Below are positions 1-6,708 of a DNA stretch of 18,013 nt, piece by piece. The notes under the pieces are model-generated. The model was not told the DNA's origin. It worked only from the letters and a program-made list of their open reading frames with translations, and ran no database searches. The first letter of the stretch is position 1. Every line of letters starts with the position of its first letter. Both the position numbers and the translations under genes were made by a program. Location: assembly GCA_937975765.1 (NCBI GenBank), contig CALJUR010000013.1:1-18013 (forward strand). The letters run 5' to 3'. The DNA is from an uncultured Myxococcales bacterium (GTDB taxonomy: Bacteria; Myxococcota_A; UBA9042; DTJE01).

Positions 1-66
1 GACCGGCGAGACCAATGACCCCGGCGACTCCTCCGATTTGAGGGGATGGGTCAGACCACAAACCTA

Positions 67-95
67 TTGACAAGGCTCGGTCCGCCGGTCATACT
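67..95 (+). promoter_or_regulatory. Sigma-70-type promoter of the initiator tRNA gene
   Basis: A perfect -35 box TTGACA at 67-72 is followed, after a 17-base spacer, by CATACT at 90-95, a four-of-six match to TATAAT. Transcription would start near 102, about 30 bases ahead of the mature tRNA. A short GC hairpin (around 111-126) sits in the leader. The placement, spacing and stable-RNA target all agree with a strong constitutive promoter. Confidence 0.65.
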
Positions 96-132
96 GCGCG
101 GGCATTTCGCGATCCCCTCCGGGGTCGTCGGC

Positions 133-206
133 TGCGGGGTGGAGCAGTCCGGAAGCTCGTCGGGCTCATAACCCGAAGGTCGCTGGTTCAAATCCAGCCC
201 CCGCTA
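133..206 (+). tRNA. Initiator tRNA-fMet (anticodon CAT), 3' CCA not encoded
   Basis: A full cloverleaf folds: acceptor TGCGGGG (133-139) with CCCCGCT (199-205), D-stem GAGC/GCTC, anticodon stem TCGGG/CCCGA around loop CTCATAA, T-stem GCTGG/CCAGC with loop TTCAAAT, and discriminator A at 206. Three features mark it as the initiator rather than elongator: no Watson-Crick pair at 1:72 (T-T), three G-C pairs at the base of the anticodon stem (GGG/CCC), and an A11-T24 pair. The bases after 206 are CTCC, not CCA, so the CCA must be added enzymatically. The 3' part (188-206) overlaps the end of the phage recombinase gene, which makes this tRNA the likely integration target. Confidence 0.9.
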
Positions 207-1873
207 CTCCTGGAAGAAACTCTTTTGCCCCTCCTGATTTCGTTGGGGAAGTCCGCCCTGAAACCAGCCGGAATGAGCTCTCCCCGGACCCATATCTGGT
301 TGGTAGAACGGTCTAGTTTCACGGACATCCGCCCGTCGCGCAGCTTCAAACGGATGGCCTCCCGTCCCTCGATGGGATCCGACGCGATCAGGTCCTGTAG
401 GTTCTGAAGCTCCGCGAGGGCCTCGTTCACGGTCGGGACACCCACGGGCGCCTTCGCCGCCTCGGCTGCCCGGATCGCGGCCCGCTCGAGCGCGGCGTCG
501 GCCTCCAGTTCCTTCAGCCGGGCCCTGGCCGACTGCGGCGCGTGCTTCCTGTCCTCCGCGATGAAGTCGAGCATGTTGGCGATCTTGCGCTCCAGGTCCT
601 CGAGCTTCCGGGTCCGCTCGCGGATCTGCCCGCCCATCTCGACCTCCAGTTCCTTCCGGCGTCTCTCCGCGGCCCGCCTCAGGTAGTCGGCCGTCGCGCG
701 CTTCTGCAGTTCCTCGACGATGGTCGTCAGGATGCGTTCCCGGGCGACCGCCTCCCGCAGCGCCACCCGGCTCGGGCAGGTGCCCCGCTTCAGGTGGTCC
801 CCGCAGCGGTAGGCCCGCGTCTTGTCGTTCGTCCCGACCACGATCAGCGGGGCGCCGCACTCCTCGCAGACCAGCAGGCCCGACAGGAGGTACTTCGTCT
901 TCCGTCCCGGCACCGCCCGCCCCTTCGGCGTCCCGTCCGCGTTCCTCGTGTAGTACGCCTTCACCCCGGTCGCGCGCTCCTGCGCCGCCTGCCACGTCGC
1001 CGGGTCGATGATGCGCAGCTCGGGGTGGTCGATGCGGACGATGTCCTTTTCCTCGCGCCACTGCGGGCGCTTCTTGCCCGTGAGCGGATCCCGGACCCAC
1101 CGGCGCTTGTTGAAGCTCCAGGCCCCGGTGTAGCGGTCGTTGTGCAGGATCGACCGGATGCTGTTCGCGATCCACCCCCGGCATTCGTGCCGCGTCCGCG
1201 CCCTGGGCTGCGGCACCTTCGCGTCGTTCAGCGTCTTCGCGATGACCGCCAGCGACCGCCCGGCCAGGTACAACTCGAAGACCCGGCGAACCACCGCGGC
1301 CTCCTCTTCGTGAATCTCGATGCGGCTGCCGATGGCGCGACCGTCCGGGGTCGTCTCGTGGACCGTCTTGTAGCCGTAGGCCAGCCCGCCCGCGGAGTAC
1401 CCCGCCAGCACTCGCCCCTTCAGCCCGCGCAGCGTCTTGTCCGCGAGATCGTCGCGGTACATGTCGCTGATCAGCGCCTTGAACCCGAACATCAGCTTTG
1501 ACGACCGCGCGCTCGTGTCGATCCCGTCGCCCACGCCAAGCATCCGGACCTGCGCGTACTGCAACTGCTTGAAGAGCTGCCCCGCGTCCGCGAAGTCGCG
1601 CGTCAAGCGGGACAGGTCCTCGACGACGACCACGTCCAGCGCACGCTGCTTCGCCAGCACCAGCTTGATCAGGGCCTCGAAGCCGGGCCGGTCGGTCGTC
1701 GCCCCCGAGATCGCGAAGTCGGTGAACACGAGGGCGGGGTCCACCATCCCGCCCCCCTGCTCGATGTACTGGCTGCACCTTCGGACCTGGTCCTCGATGG
1801 ACGTGTCGCGCTGCCGGTCGCACGAGAACCGTGCGTAGATGGCGCAGCGCAGGCCTGCGAGCTCCCCGAACAT
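188..1873 (-). CDS. Large serine recombinase (phage integrase)
   Basis: This 561-residue protein catalyses site-specific integration and, with a directionality factor, excision. The N-terminal resolvase/invertase domain starts near residue 9 and contains the nucleophile serine in YARFS (S17) and the downstream DLSRLTRD motif typical of the family. A Recombinase domain follows (about 160-310), then a zinc ribbon with C336-x2-C339-x17-C357-x8-C366, then a charged coiled coil (about 385-475), the standard order for large serine integrases. The ATG at 1873 is preceded by AAAGGAG at good spacing. The stop codon (188-190) falls in the tRNA-fMet T-loop, so the last few residues (SSGGWI) are encoded by tRNA sequence and would differ in the free phage. 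The upstream small gene ends one base before this start, indicating co-transcription. Confidence 0.93.
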   Translation of the reverse strand: MFGELAGLRCAIYARFSCDRQRDTSIEDQVRRCSQYIEQGGGMVDPALVFTDFAISGATTDRPGFEALIKLVLAKQRALDVVVVEDLSRLTRDFADAGQLFKQLQYAQVRMLGVGDGIDTSARSSKLMFGFKALISDMYRDDLADKTLRGLKGRVLAGYSAGGLAYGYKTVHETTPDGRAIGSRIEIHEEEAAVVRRVFELYLAGRSLAVIAKTLNDAKVPQPRARTRHECRGWIANSIRSILHNDRYTGAWSFNKRRWVRDPLTGKKRPQWREEKDIVRIDHPELRIIDPATWQAAQERATGVKAYYTRNADGTPKGRAVPGRKTKYLLSGLLVCEECGAPLIVVGTNDKTRAYRCGDHLKRGTCPSRVALREAVARERILTTIVEELQKRATADYLRRAAERRRKELEVEMGGQIRERTRKLEDLERKIANMLDFIAEDRKHAPQSARARLKELEADAALERAAIRAAEAAKAPVGVPTVNEALAELQNLQDLIASDPIEGREAIRLKLRDGRMSVKLDRSTNQIWVRGELIPAGFRADFPNEIRRGKRVSSRSSGGWI

Positions 1874-1874
1874 C

Positions 1875-2144
1875 TCATCGCTCCTTTGCGACCGTCGCGG
1901 CGCCGGCCTGCCGGATCAGCTTCGCGAACGCCATGCGAACCAGGATGTCGCACATGGCCTTCGTTCCGGGGTCCAGTTCGTCGTCGGCAGGGCACGGGGC
2001 CTCCGGTCGCGGCTCCAGGGCGGCGCCACCAGCGGCCCGCCGTCGAGCCCGATGAGGGCTCCGGTGGCCCGGGAAGGCAAGGCAATTCGTCGTCGTGACG
2101 GGGCTTTCCGTGGCCTCGTCGTCGCGGGTGTTGTCGGCGTCCAT
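1875..2144 (-). CDS. Small protein upstream of the recombinase, unknown function
   Basis: The predicted product is 89 residues. I do not recognise it. The first two thirds are low-complexity and rich in Ala, Arg, Pro and acidic residues; the last 35 residues (from about DPGTKAMCDILV) look like an amphipathic helix and end in KER. The ORF is open up to 2237, but I chose the ATG at 2144 because GAGG lies five bases upstream and because a longer start would place the 41-bp repeat inside the gene. Its stop is one base before the recombinase ATG, so the two are translated together. Size and position fit a recombination directionality factor or an accessory regulator of integration, but no sequence motif proves it. 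It could also be a spurious ORF in GC-rich DNA. Confidence 0.5.
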   Translation of the reverse strand: MDADNTRDDEATESPVTTTNCLAFPGHRSPHRARRRAAGGAALEPRPEAPCPADDELDPGTKAMCDILVRMAFAKLIRQAGAATVAKER

Positions 2145-2165
2145 GCGGGCCTCGCACGCGATCCT

Positions 2166-2206
2166 CGCCCGGTACTTGCGTGGGTTCGCGGCGATCGGGG
2201 ACAGGG
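2166..2206 (-). repeat. 41-bp start-associated element, copy A
   Basis: Read on the minus strand this begins CCCTGTCCCCGATCG and ends CGCAAGTACCGGGCG. It shares most of its bases with copies at 5475-5515 and 8934-8974. It lies 21 bases upstream of the small-gene ATG (2144) that leads the recombinase operon and points in the direction of that operon. It therefore sits in the divergent region between the integration genes and the plus-strand genes. Confidence 0.85.
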
Positions 2207-2318
2207 GGTCCGAGGGAACGCGGTTGCACGCTCCCATCCCCCCGAAACGTCGTAGAATTGCCGGAAGTCAAACTCGGGCCGGCAAGCGCATGACCCGGGC
2301 ATGGAAGAGAGGTTGGTC

Positions 2319-3521
2319 ATGGCTGCAGGCGTCGACCTGAAAAAGTTCAGCGAACTCCATTTTCTCCAGGGCCTCCACATCGACGGGCTCGTGCGGATCC
2401 TTTCGCCGTACTCGACCTATTTTGCGGCGCAGGGACTCGACCTCGCGACGCTGCGGAACGACGACCCATCGGCCCGGCGGCTCCACACCGTGTTCACCCG
2501 GGCAGACGAGGACACTCCCCCCGCCCTGCTGGACGTCCTCTACATGATCGGTGACCTCGCGGACGACATCGGCCAGGACAGGCTGCTGCTGGCCGCGACG
2601 CAGGCGGGCCTGGACATGACGTGGGCGACGGACCACATGACCGCGGGCGACTTCGCGATCGGGATGTTCCTGCGGCATCCCAACACCGTCAGGAGCTGCG
2701 CGGCGCGGGTGGCCCGCAAGATCAAGAACTTCGCTGAATACCGCGCGAAGGACGACACGGACCTGGACCTGGACCACGCCATCAAGAACGCCCCCGCCCT
2801 GGAGAAGGTGCTCGCGGCCTGGTTCGACCTGAAGAAGCGCTCGCCGGTCTGCAAGGTGCATCCCTTCCAGGACGGGGAGGAGATCCGCTTCAGCATCACG
2901 CACGGCCAGCTGTATCGGACGGACGGCTCGATCAGCAAGACCAACACGATGCAGCGCGTGGCCTTCCGGCCCCAGCAGCACGACGCGGTGATCTTCGACA
3001 ACCGAACCCACACCCTGAAGATCAATGCCAGGAACATCGGGGAGCGCGGCCTCTACCGCACGGCGTTCGGCCAGATCCTCTTCGGGGATCCCAATCACTT
3101 CCCGGACGGCGCCATCTATACGCTCGCGCCCCTGCGTGTCAGCCCGCTGACGTTCAAGCCCGTGGTCGGGATCAGGGACAACGGTGTGGTCCTGACCGAA
3201 GTCTGGATCGAATACGCCACGCTCGACCAGCGGGTCGAGACGTTCTACTCGAAGGACCTGGCGGTCTCGATCGCGCAGGATGGCCGCCCCAACCTCCAGG
3301 CCGGCACGCTGACCCGGGCGTGCTTCATGATCCGGTACTCGAGCGGCGGCCGGGCCCGGAAGCTGGAGATCCGCGTGCCGAACGTGGCCATCTTCGACCA
3401 CGAACGGGACGGAGAGGTGACGGAGAAGTTCCTTGAGGCGAACGGCTTCGTGGTGAAGGCAGGCGGGGACGATGTCGGAGATCGAGACGAGCCGGATGGA
3501 CAAGACCTGGGCGGGAATTGA
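2319..3521 (+). CDS. Unknown 400-residue protein, first gene of a two-gene pair
   Basis: I cannot assign a named family. The N-terminal half (to about residue 190) is mostly helical and polar. The central part (about 195-300) looks beta-rich, with KINARNIGERGLYRTAFGQ and LFGDPNHFPDGAIYTLAPL standing out as likely conserved blocks. The C-terminal part ends in a strand-like segment (KLEIRVPNVAIFDHERDGE) followed by a short helix and a charged tail. There are no signal peptide, membrane helices or nucleotide-binding loop. The ORF opens at 2301, but ATG 2319 has AGAGAGG six bases upstream and is the better start. The next gene begins at 3472 inside this one (50-base overlap), so the two are coupled. 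Position between integrase and replication genes suggests lysogenic cargo or a regulatory/defence module; this is inference. Confidence 0.85.
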   Translation: MAAGVDLKKFSELHFLQGLHIDGLVRILSPYSTYFAAQGLDLATLRNDDPSARRLHTVFTRADEDTPPALLDVLYMIGDLADDIGQDRLLLAATQAGLDMTWATDHMTAGDFAIGMFLRHPNTVRSCAARVARKIKNFAEYRAKDDTDLDLDHAIKNAPALEKVLAAWFDLKKRSPVCKVHPFQDGEEIRFSITHGQLYRTDGSISKTNTMQRVAFRPQQHDAVIFDNRTHTLKINARNIGERGLYRTAFGQILFGDPNHFPDGAIYTLAPLRVSPLTFKPVVGIRDNGVVLTEVWIEYATLDQRVETFYSKDLAVSIAQDGRPNLQAGTLTRACFMIRYSSGGRARKLEIRVPNVAIFDHERDGEVTEKFLEANGFVVKAGGDDVGDRDEPDGQDLGGN

Positions 3522-4602
3522 GGAGCACTTCCCTCCCGCCGGGGTCCGTCCCCTGATGTTCGCGCTCCTGCGCGCGCGGCCCCTCGCTGCGTTCGAGCGC
3601 GCGAAGGTTGTGATCACGGGTCCCATCGCGGAGCGATTCCCCTGCACGAGCCCGTGCCCCGAACGCTGCCCGCGCCTCGTCTTCGAAAACGAGAACGGCA
3701 CCTACACGGCCTTCTGCCCGCAGGACGCCGAGGACATGCTCCTCCTCGAGGACGACGTCCGGATGCTCAGCTTCGACAAGGACGCCTTCGTCGCGGAACT
3801 GCGACGCCTGCTGGGGATCACGGGCCGCATCGAGTGGCTTCCGGGTCTTCCGGACGTCTGCCGGATCGGCGCGGTCAAGCCGGATCCGAGCACCACGTTC
3901 CCGATCTTCTTCGTGGCGCGCTGCTCGCCGGCCGACTACGCGGCGGTCTTCGACGTCCTGCTCGCGCAGGCGCGGGGCACCCCTTTCGCCGCATTGGTCC
4001 CTACCCGCCGGCACATCACGCACGACACGGAGCGCCGGCTGGCTGACGCGGGCGCCGTGCTGGTCGCGCTGTCCGACGTGCTGGGCGTGTTCTCCATGTT
4101 CGAGGAGGACCACCTCCATCTGCTGGTAGATCAGGGGCAGTTGTTCGAGCGCCTCGGGCAGGTGCCGACGACCCGAGGGGGGAAGAAGCCCGTGGTCGCC
4201 CGCGCCATCGTCGGGCGGGCCGGGAAGTCCTCGTGGAGGGATCTCGACCAGGACGCCTACGACCGCCTCGTCGCGCAGCGCACCGGGTACGACATCGTCG
4301 CGGACGAACTCACGAGGACGTGCTTCAAGAAGGGCACGACCACCACCGGGATCAACCCGGCCTACTTCGCGACCATCCGGGCGGCGATGGACAGTCGGTC
4401 GAAGTACGACCCTGACCAGCACGGACCCGAGGACGGCACGTCGGGCAGGCAGACGTTCCAGCGCGCCCGGAAGACGTTCGACATCGGGCAGCGAAAGACC
4501 TGGAAGCTCTTCAAGACGGACGCGTCGGACGAGGTCACTCGCTACGACTTCAGCCCCGACCCCGACGTCTCCTTCGTGTTCATCTTCGCCCCCTCCAAGT
4601 AG
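3472..4602 (+). CDS. Unknown 376-residue cysteine-cluster protein, second gene of the pair
   Basis: No named family recognised. Near residue 58 there is a compact cluster C58-x3-C62-x3-C66 with a further C82 (CTSPCPERCPRLV then TAFCPQ), which could bind zinc or another metal. It is followed by an acidic block (AEDMLLLEDDVRM) and an alpha/beta-looking middle section with FPIFFVARC and FAALVPTRR. The C-terminal third is helical and basic, with a stretch from RQTFQRARKTFDIGQ that may be a DNA- or protein-binding helix pair. The start at 3472 has only GGGG close upstream; ATG 3496 (MDKTWAG) is an alternative. It overlaps the previous gene by 50 bases and ends 116 bases before the sigma-like gene. 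A joint function with its partner is likely; a sensor-effector or toxin-antitoxin-like arrangement is possible but unproven. Confidence 0.85.
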   Translation: MSEIETSRMDKTWAGIEEHFPPAGVRPLMFALLRARPLAAFERAKVVITGPIAERFPCTSPCPERCPRLVFENENGTYTAFCPQDAEDMLLLEDDVRMLSFDKDAFVAELRRLLGITGRIEWLPGLPDVCRIGAVKPDPSTTFPIFFVARCSPADYAAVFDVLLAQARGTPFAALVPTRRHITHDTERRLADAGAVLVALSDVLGVFSMFEEDHLHLLVDQGQLFERLGQVPTTRGGKKPVVARAIVGRAGKSSWRDLDQDAYDRLVAQRTGYDIVADELTRTCFKKGTTTTGINPAYFATIRAAMDSRSKYDPDQHGPEDGTSGRQTFQRARKTFDIGQRKTWKLFKTDASDEVTRYDFSPDPDVSFVFIFAPSK

Positions 4603-4647
4603 CCGCATCCCCGCGCCCAGACTCGTCCTCCTGACCATACATTCCAC

Positions 4648-4665
4648 GTCCGTTTGGGGTCCGTT
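4648..4665 (+). promoter_or_regulatory. Tandem GTCCGTT repeat, possible operator
   Basis: GTCCGTT occurs at 4648-4654 and again at 4659-4665, a period of 11 bases or one helical turn, in the 116-base gap before the sigma-like gene. The same gap contains two related strings (CATACATTCC and TTCCGCATACAG) and no clear sigma-70 promoter. A protein binding to one face of the DNA is a reasonable guess. Confidence 0.3.
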
Positions 4666-4718
4666 CCGCATACAGACCTGACCTTGATCTTGGTGCCCGT
4701 CTCTAACGGCGGGCGCCG

Positions 4719-5549
4719 ATGCACGCTCCTTGGCAATCGTTCCGTGAAGGGCTCCGTGTCACCCTGCGTTCCCGGCACAACCTGATCCAGTTCGACCGGC
4801 TCCGGGCCCGGCTCCCCGGCGACCTCGACACCCCAGACCGGGTGATCGCGTTCCTGGCGGGGCGCGAAGGCGACGGAAGGGACCGGGCCGACGTCCTGCG
4901 CCTCCTCATCGACCGCGTCCAGGCCGGCGGGCCGGATGCCGGGATGGCGTTCGCGCTGCTGGCGCTGGGCCGGTGGCGGGACCTCGACGTCACCTACGAG
5001 CACTGGCGGCAGGCGTTCCGGGGCGACCCGGAGGAGATCGTGGCGCGCATCCGGGTGGGCTTCGCCAACGCCGTGCTCGCGATGGACACCGCCAGGTCAT
5101 CGAACCCCGAGGCCAGCCTGCGGCTGTCGACGAAGCGTCCCCTTCGGGCGTGGTGGAAGCGCCTGAAAAGGGAACGCGACACCGAGCGCCCCGAGTGGGT
5201 GCCTGGAACCGAAGGTGACGTGCCGCCCACGCAGGACGCGTCGCCTGCCGGGCTGCCGTGGGCGATGTCCCCGGCGGCACGGATGGCCTTCCTCCAGGAG
5301 ATCGCCCGGCAGGCCGCCGGCGACGACGCCGAGATCGTGTTCGCGGTCGACCTCTGCGACGAGGACCTGCACGACGTCGCCGCCCGCCTCGGCGCCGGCT
5401 ACGAGTCGGTCAGGAAGCGCTACCAGCGGGCGAAGACCCGGATCGCGAAGGCGTTTCGAGAAAAGGGCATCGGGCCCTGTCCCCGATCGACCGCAACCCG
5501 CGCAAGTACCGGGTGCAAGGGCGGTGGTCGCCCGGGAGGTTCGCGATGA
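4719..5549 (+). CDS. Sigma-factor-like DNA-binding protein
   Basis: The 276-residue product looks like a divergent sigma-70/ECF-type regulator. The C-terminal region around residues 214-246 (DEDLHDVAARLGAGYESVRK followed by a basic helix RYQRAKTRIAKAF) matches the helix-turn-helix layout of sigma region 4. The N-terminal 120 residues are helical and could be a region-2-like domain, but the match is weak. A Pro/Thr-rich linker joins the two. The last 25 residues (from about GIGPC) are encoded by the 41-bp repeat copy B and its leader and are probably not part of a fold. The ATG has only a weak ribosome site (GGCGGGCG). Its TGA overlaps the next ATG (ATGA). It is a candidate activator of phage transcription; a plain HTH regulator is the alternative. 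Confidence 0.7.
   Translation: MHAPWQSFREGLRVTLRSRHNLIQFDRLRARLPGDLDTPDRVIAFLAGREGDGRDRADVLRLLIDRVQAGGPDAGMAFALLALGRWRDLDVTYEHWRQAFRGDPEEIVARIRVGFANAVLAMDTARSSNPEASLRLSTKRPLRAWWKRLKRERDTERPEWVPGTEGDVPPTQDASPAGLPWAMSPAARMAFLQEIARQAAGDDAEIVFAVDLCDEDLHDVAARLGAGYESVRKRYQRAKTRIAKAFREKGIGPCPRSTATRASTGCKGGGRPGGSR
5475..5515 (+). repeat. 41-bp start-associated element, copy B
   Basis: Begins CCCTGTCCCCGATCG and ends CGCAAGTACCGGGTG, 31 bases upstream of the ATG at 5546 that opens the primase-helicase gene group. It lies within the 3' end of the sigma-like ORF. Within it ACCCG and CGGGT can pair around the invariant nine-base loop CGCAAGTAC. Confidence 0.88.
5519..5533 (+). promoter_or_regulatory. 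Leader hairpin after repeat copy B
   Basis: GGGCG and CGCCC form a perfect five-base stem around the loop GTGGT. It lies four bases after the 41-bp element and directly abuts the GGGAGG ribosome site (5534-5539). Copy C is also followed by a perfect stem with a five-base loop, so the arrangement may be a translational control leader. Confidence 0.4.
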
Positions 5550-5791
5550 GCGCGTGTTCGCATTCCTGTTCCGGCGGCTGCAAGGGAACCTGCGGCGATG
5601 CCTGCCGCTGCAAGACGCGGCGGGCTCTCTATTCCTCCGTCAACTTCGTCCGCGTCCCCGGCGTCTTCCGGCGCTGGGAGGTCGAGGACCTCCTGGCCGC
5701 GGGCGGGGAACTCCAGATCGAGCCCGGCGGCACGCTCGACGACGGCACCCCCGTCTACGTGGTGTTCCGGCGGGAGGGCGATCGGCCGTGA
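5546..5791 (+). CDS. Small cysteine-rich protein
   Basis: An 81-residue protein with a striking N-terminus: cysteines at 4, 8, 12, 16, 20 and 22, a near-perfect every-fourth-residue spacing (CSHSCSGGCKGTCGDACRC). The rest (about 30-81) is a small alpha/beta-looking domain with RWEVEDLLAAGGELQIE and ending GTPVYVVFRREGDRP. The start is secure: GGGAGG lies six bases upstream and the ATG overlaps the preceding stop. The end overlaps the primase GTG (GTGA). Operon position ties it to DNA replication. The cysteines suggest metal binding in a metallothionein-like or zinc-cluster manner, but I know no family with this layout. Confidence 0.75.
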   Translation: MSACSHSCSGGCKGTCGDACRCKTRRALYSSVNFVRVPGVFRRWEVEDLLAAGGELQIEPGGTLDDGTPVYVVFRREGDRP

Positions 5792-6708
5792 GCACACCGG
5801 GCACGTGGGTCGAGGTGACCGCCAAGAACCCCTGCCCGATCTGCGGCCACGACCACTGGTGCCGCGTCTCCCGCGACGGTGGGACCGCCGTCTGCCGGCG
5901 CGTCGAGGGTGGTCAGCACAAGGTCGATCGGGCGGGCCAGGACTGCTGGGTCTACCGCCTGCGGGAGGGTCCCCCCGAAACGCCCGACGAACCACCGCCG
6001 CAGGGAGAGCCCGAGTGCGCCGACGCGGCGACGCGCCACGCGGCGTACTCCGCGCTGCTGGACCTGCTGGACCTGTCGCAGGCCCACCGCGACAACCTGC
6101 GGCGCCGGGGCCTGCCCGACGCGGACATCGCGAGGCGCGGCTACCGGACGCTGCCCGAACGGGAACGCGCCCGCCTCGCCCGTGCGCTGGAGAAGAGGCT
6201 CGGACGCGATTCGTGCCTGCGCGTGCCCGGCGTGTACCTGAAGACCGAGGGCACGCGGTCCTGGCTGTCCATCGCGGGCTGGTCGGGACTCGTGATCCCG
6301 GTGCGGGACGTCGAGCAGCGCGTCGTCGCCCTGTCGATCCGGCTGGACGAAGGGGCCGACGGCGGCAAGTACCGCTTCCTCTCCTCGAAGAGCCACGGGG
6401 GGCCCGGCCCCGGCGCCCCGGTCCACGTCCCGCTGGACGATCGCCCGAAAGATGTCGTCGCGGTCGTCGAGGGCGCGCTGAAGGCTGACGTCGTCACCGG
6501 CCTGTGGGACGTCCCGGCCATCGGACTGCCCGGCGTCGGGGCCTGGCGGCAAATGTTCCCCGTGCTCGATGCCCTCGGCGCCAAGCGGGTTCGGCTCCTG
6601 TTCGACGCCGACGCCTGGGTGAACCCCGACGTGGGCCGTAGCCTGAAGGCGGCCTGGGCCGCTCTCAAGAACCACAACATCCCCGCGGAGATCGGCAGAT
6701 GGACGTGA
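5788..6708 (+). CDS. Phage DNA primase, zinc ribbon plus Toprim-type (DUF3854-like)
   Basis: This 306-residue protein would lay down RNA primers for phage replication. The N-terminus carries a zinc-ribbon-like set C16-x2-C19, C25 and C36 (NPCPICGHDHWC). The C-terminal half has the Toprim signature: VVAVVEGALKADVV with catalytic glutamate E228 and RLLFDADAWVNP with the DxD pair D273/D275, which bind catalytic magnesium in this fold. The middle (about 80-190) resembles the N-terminal catalytic region of phage/plasmid primases. The GTG start is supported by GGGAGGG nine bases upstream and by the GTGA overlap with the preceding stop. The gene overlaps the helicase start by ten bases, so primase and helicase are split into two proteins here rather than fused as in phage P4 alpha. 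Confidence 0.87.
   Translation: MSTPGTWVEVTAKNPCPICGHDHWCRVSRDGGTAVCRRVEGGQHKVDRAGQDCWVYRLREGPPETPDEPPPQGEPECADAATRHAAYSALLDLLDLSQAHRDNLRRRGLPDADIARRGYRTLPERERARLARALEKRLGRDSCLRVPGVYLKTEGTRSWLSIAGWSGLVIPVRDVEQRVVALSIRLDEGADGGKYRFLSSKSHGGPGPGAPVHVPLDDRPKDVVAVVEGALKADVVTGLWDVPAIGLPGVGAWRQMFPVLDALGAKRVRLLFDADAWVNPDVGRSLKAAWAALKNHNIPAEIGRWT

Noticed and set aside
204..1823. Long ORF (539 residues) in another minus-strand frame and a 319-residue plus-strand ORF over the recombinase
   Set aside because: Both are Arg/Ala/Gly/Pro-rich shadows of the recombinase gene caused by high GC; the recombinase frame has clear domains.
2224..2258. TTGCAC and TAGAAT as a rightward promoter for the unknown gene pair
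   Set aside because: The spacer is 23 bases; the TAGAAT may be a -10 box but has no usable -35, so I did not list it.
2268..4671. Long minus-strand ORFs (477 and 448 residues) opposite the unknown gene pair
   Set aside because: The plus-strand frames have balanced amino-acid use, ribosome sites and coupling; the minus frames are Arg/Gly/Val-rich without any of these.
4683..4707. TTGATC and TCTAAC as a promoter for the sigma-like gene
   Set aside because: The spacer is only 12 bases, too short for sigma-70.
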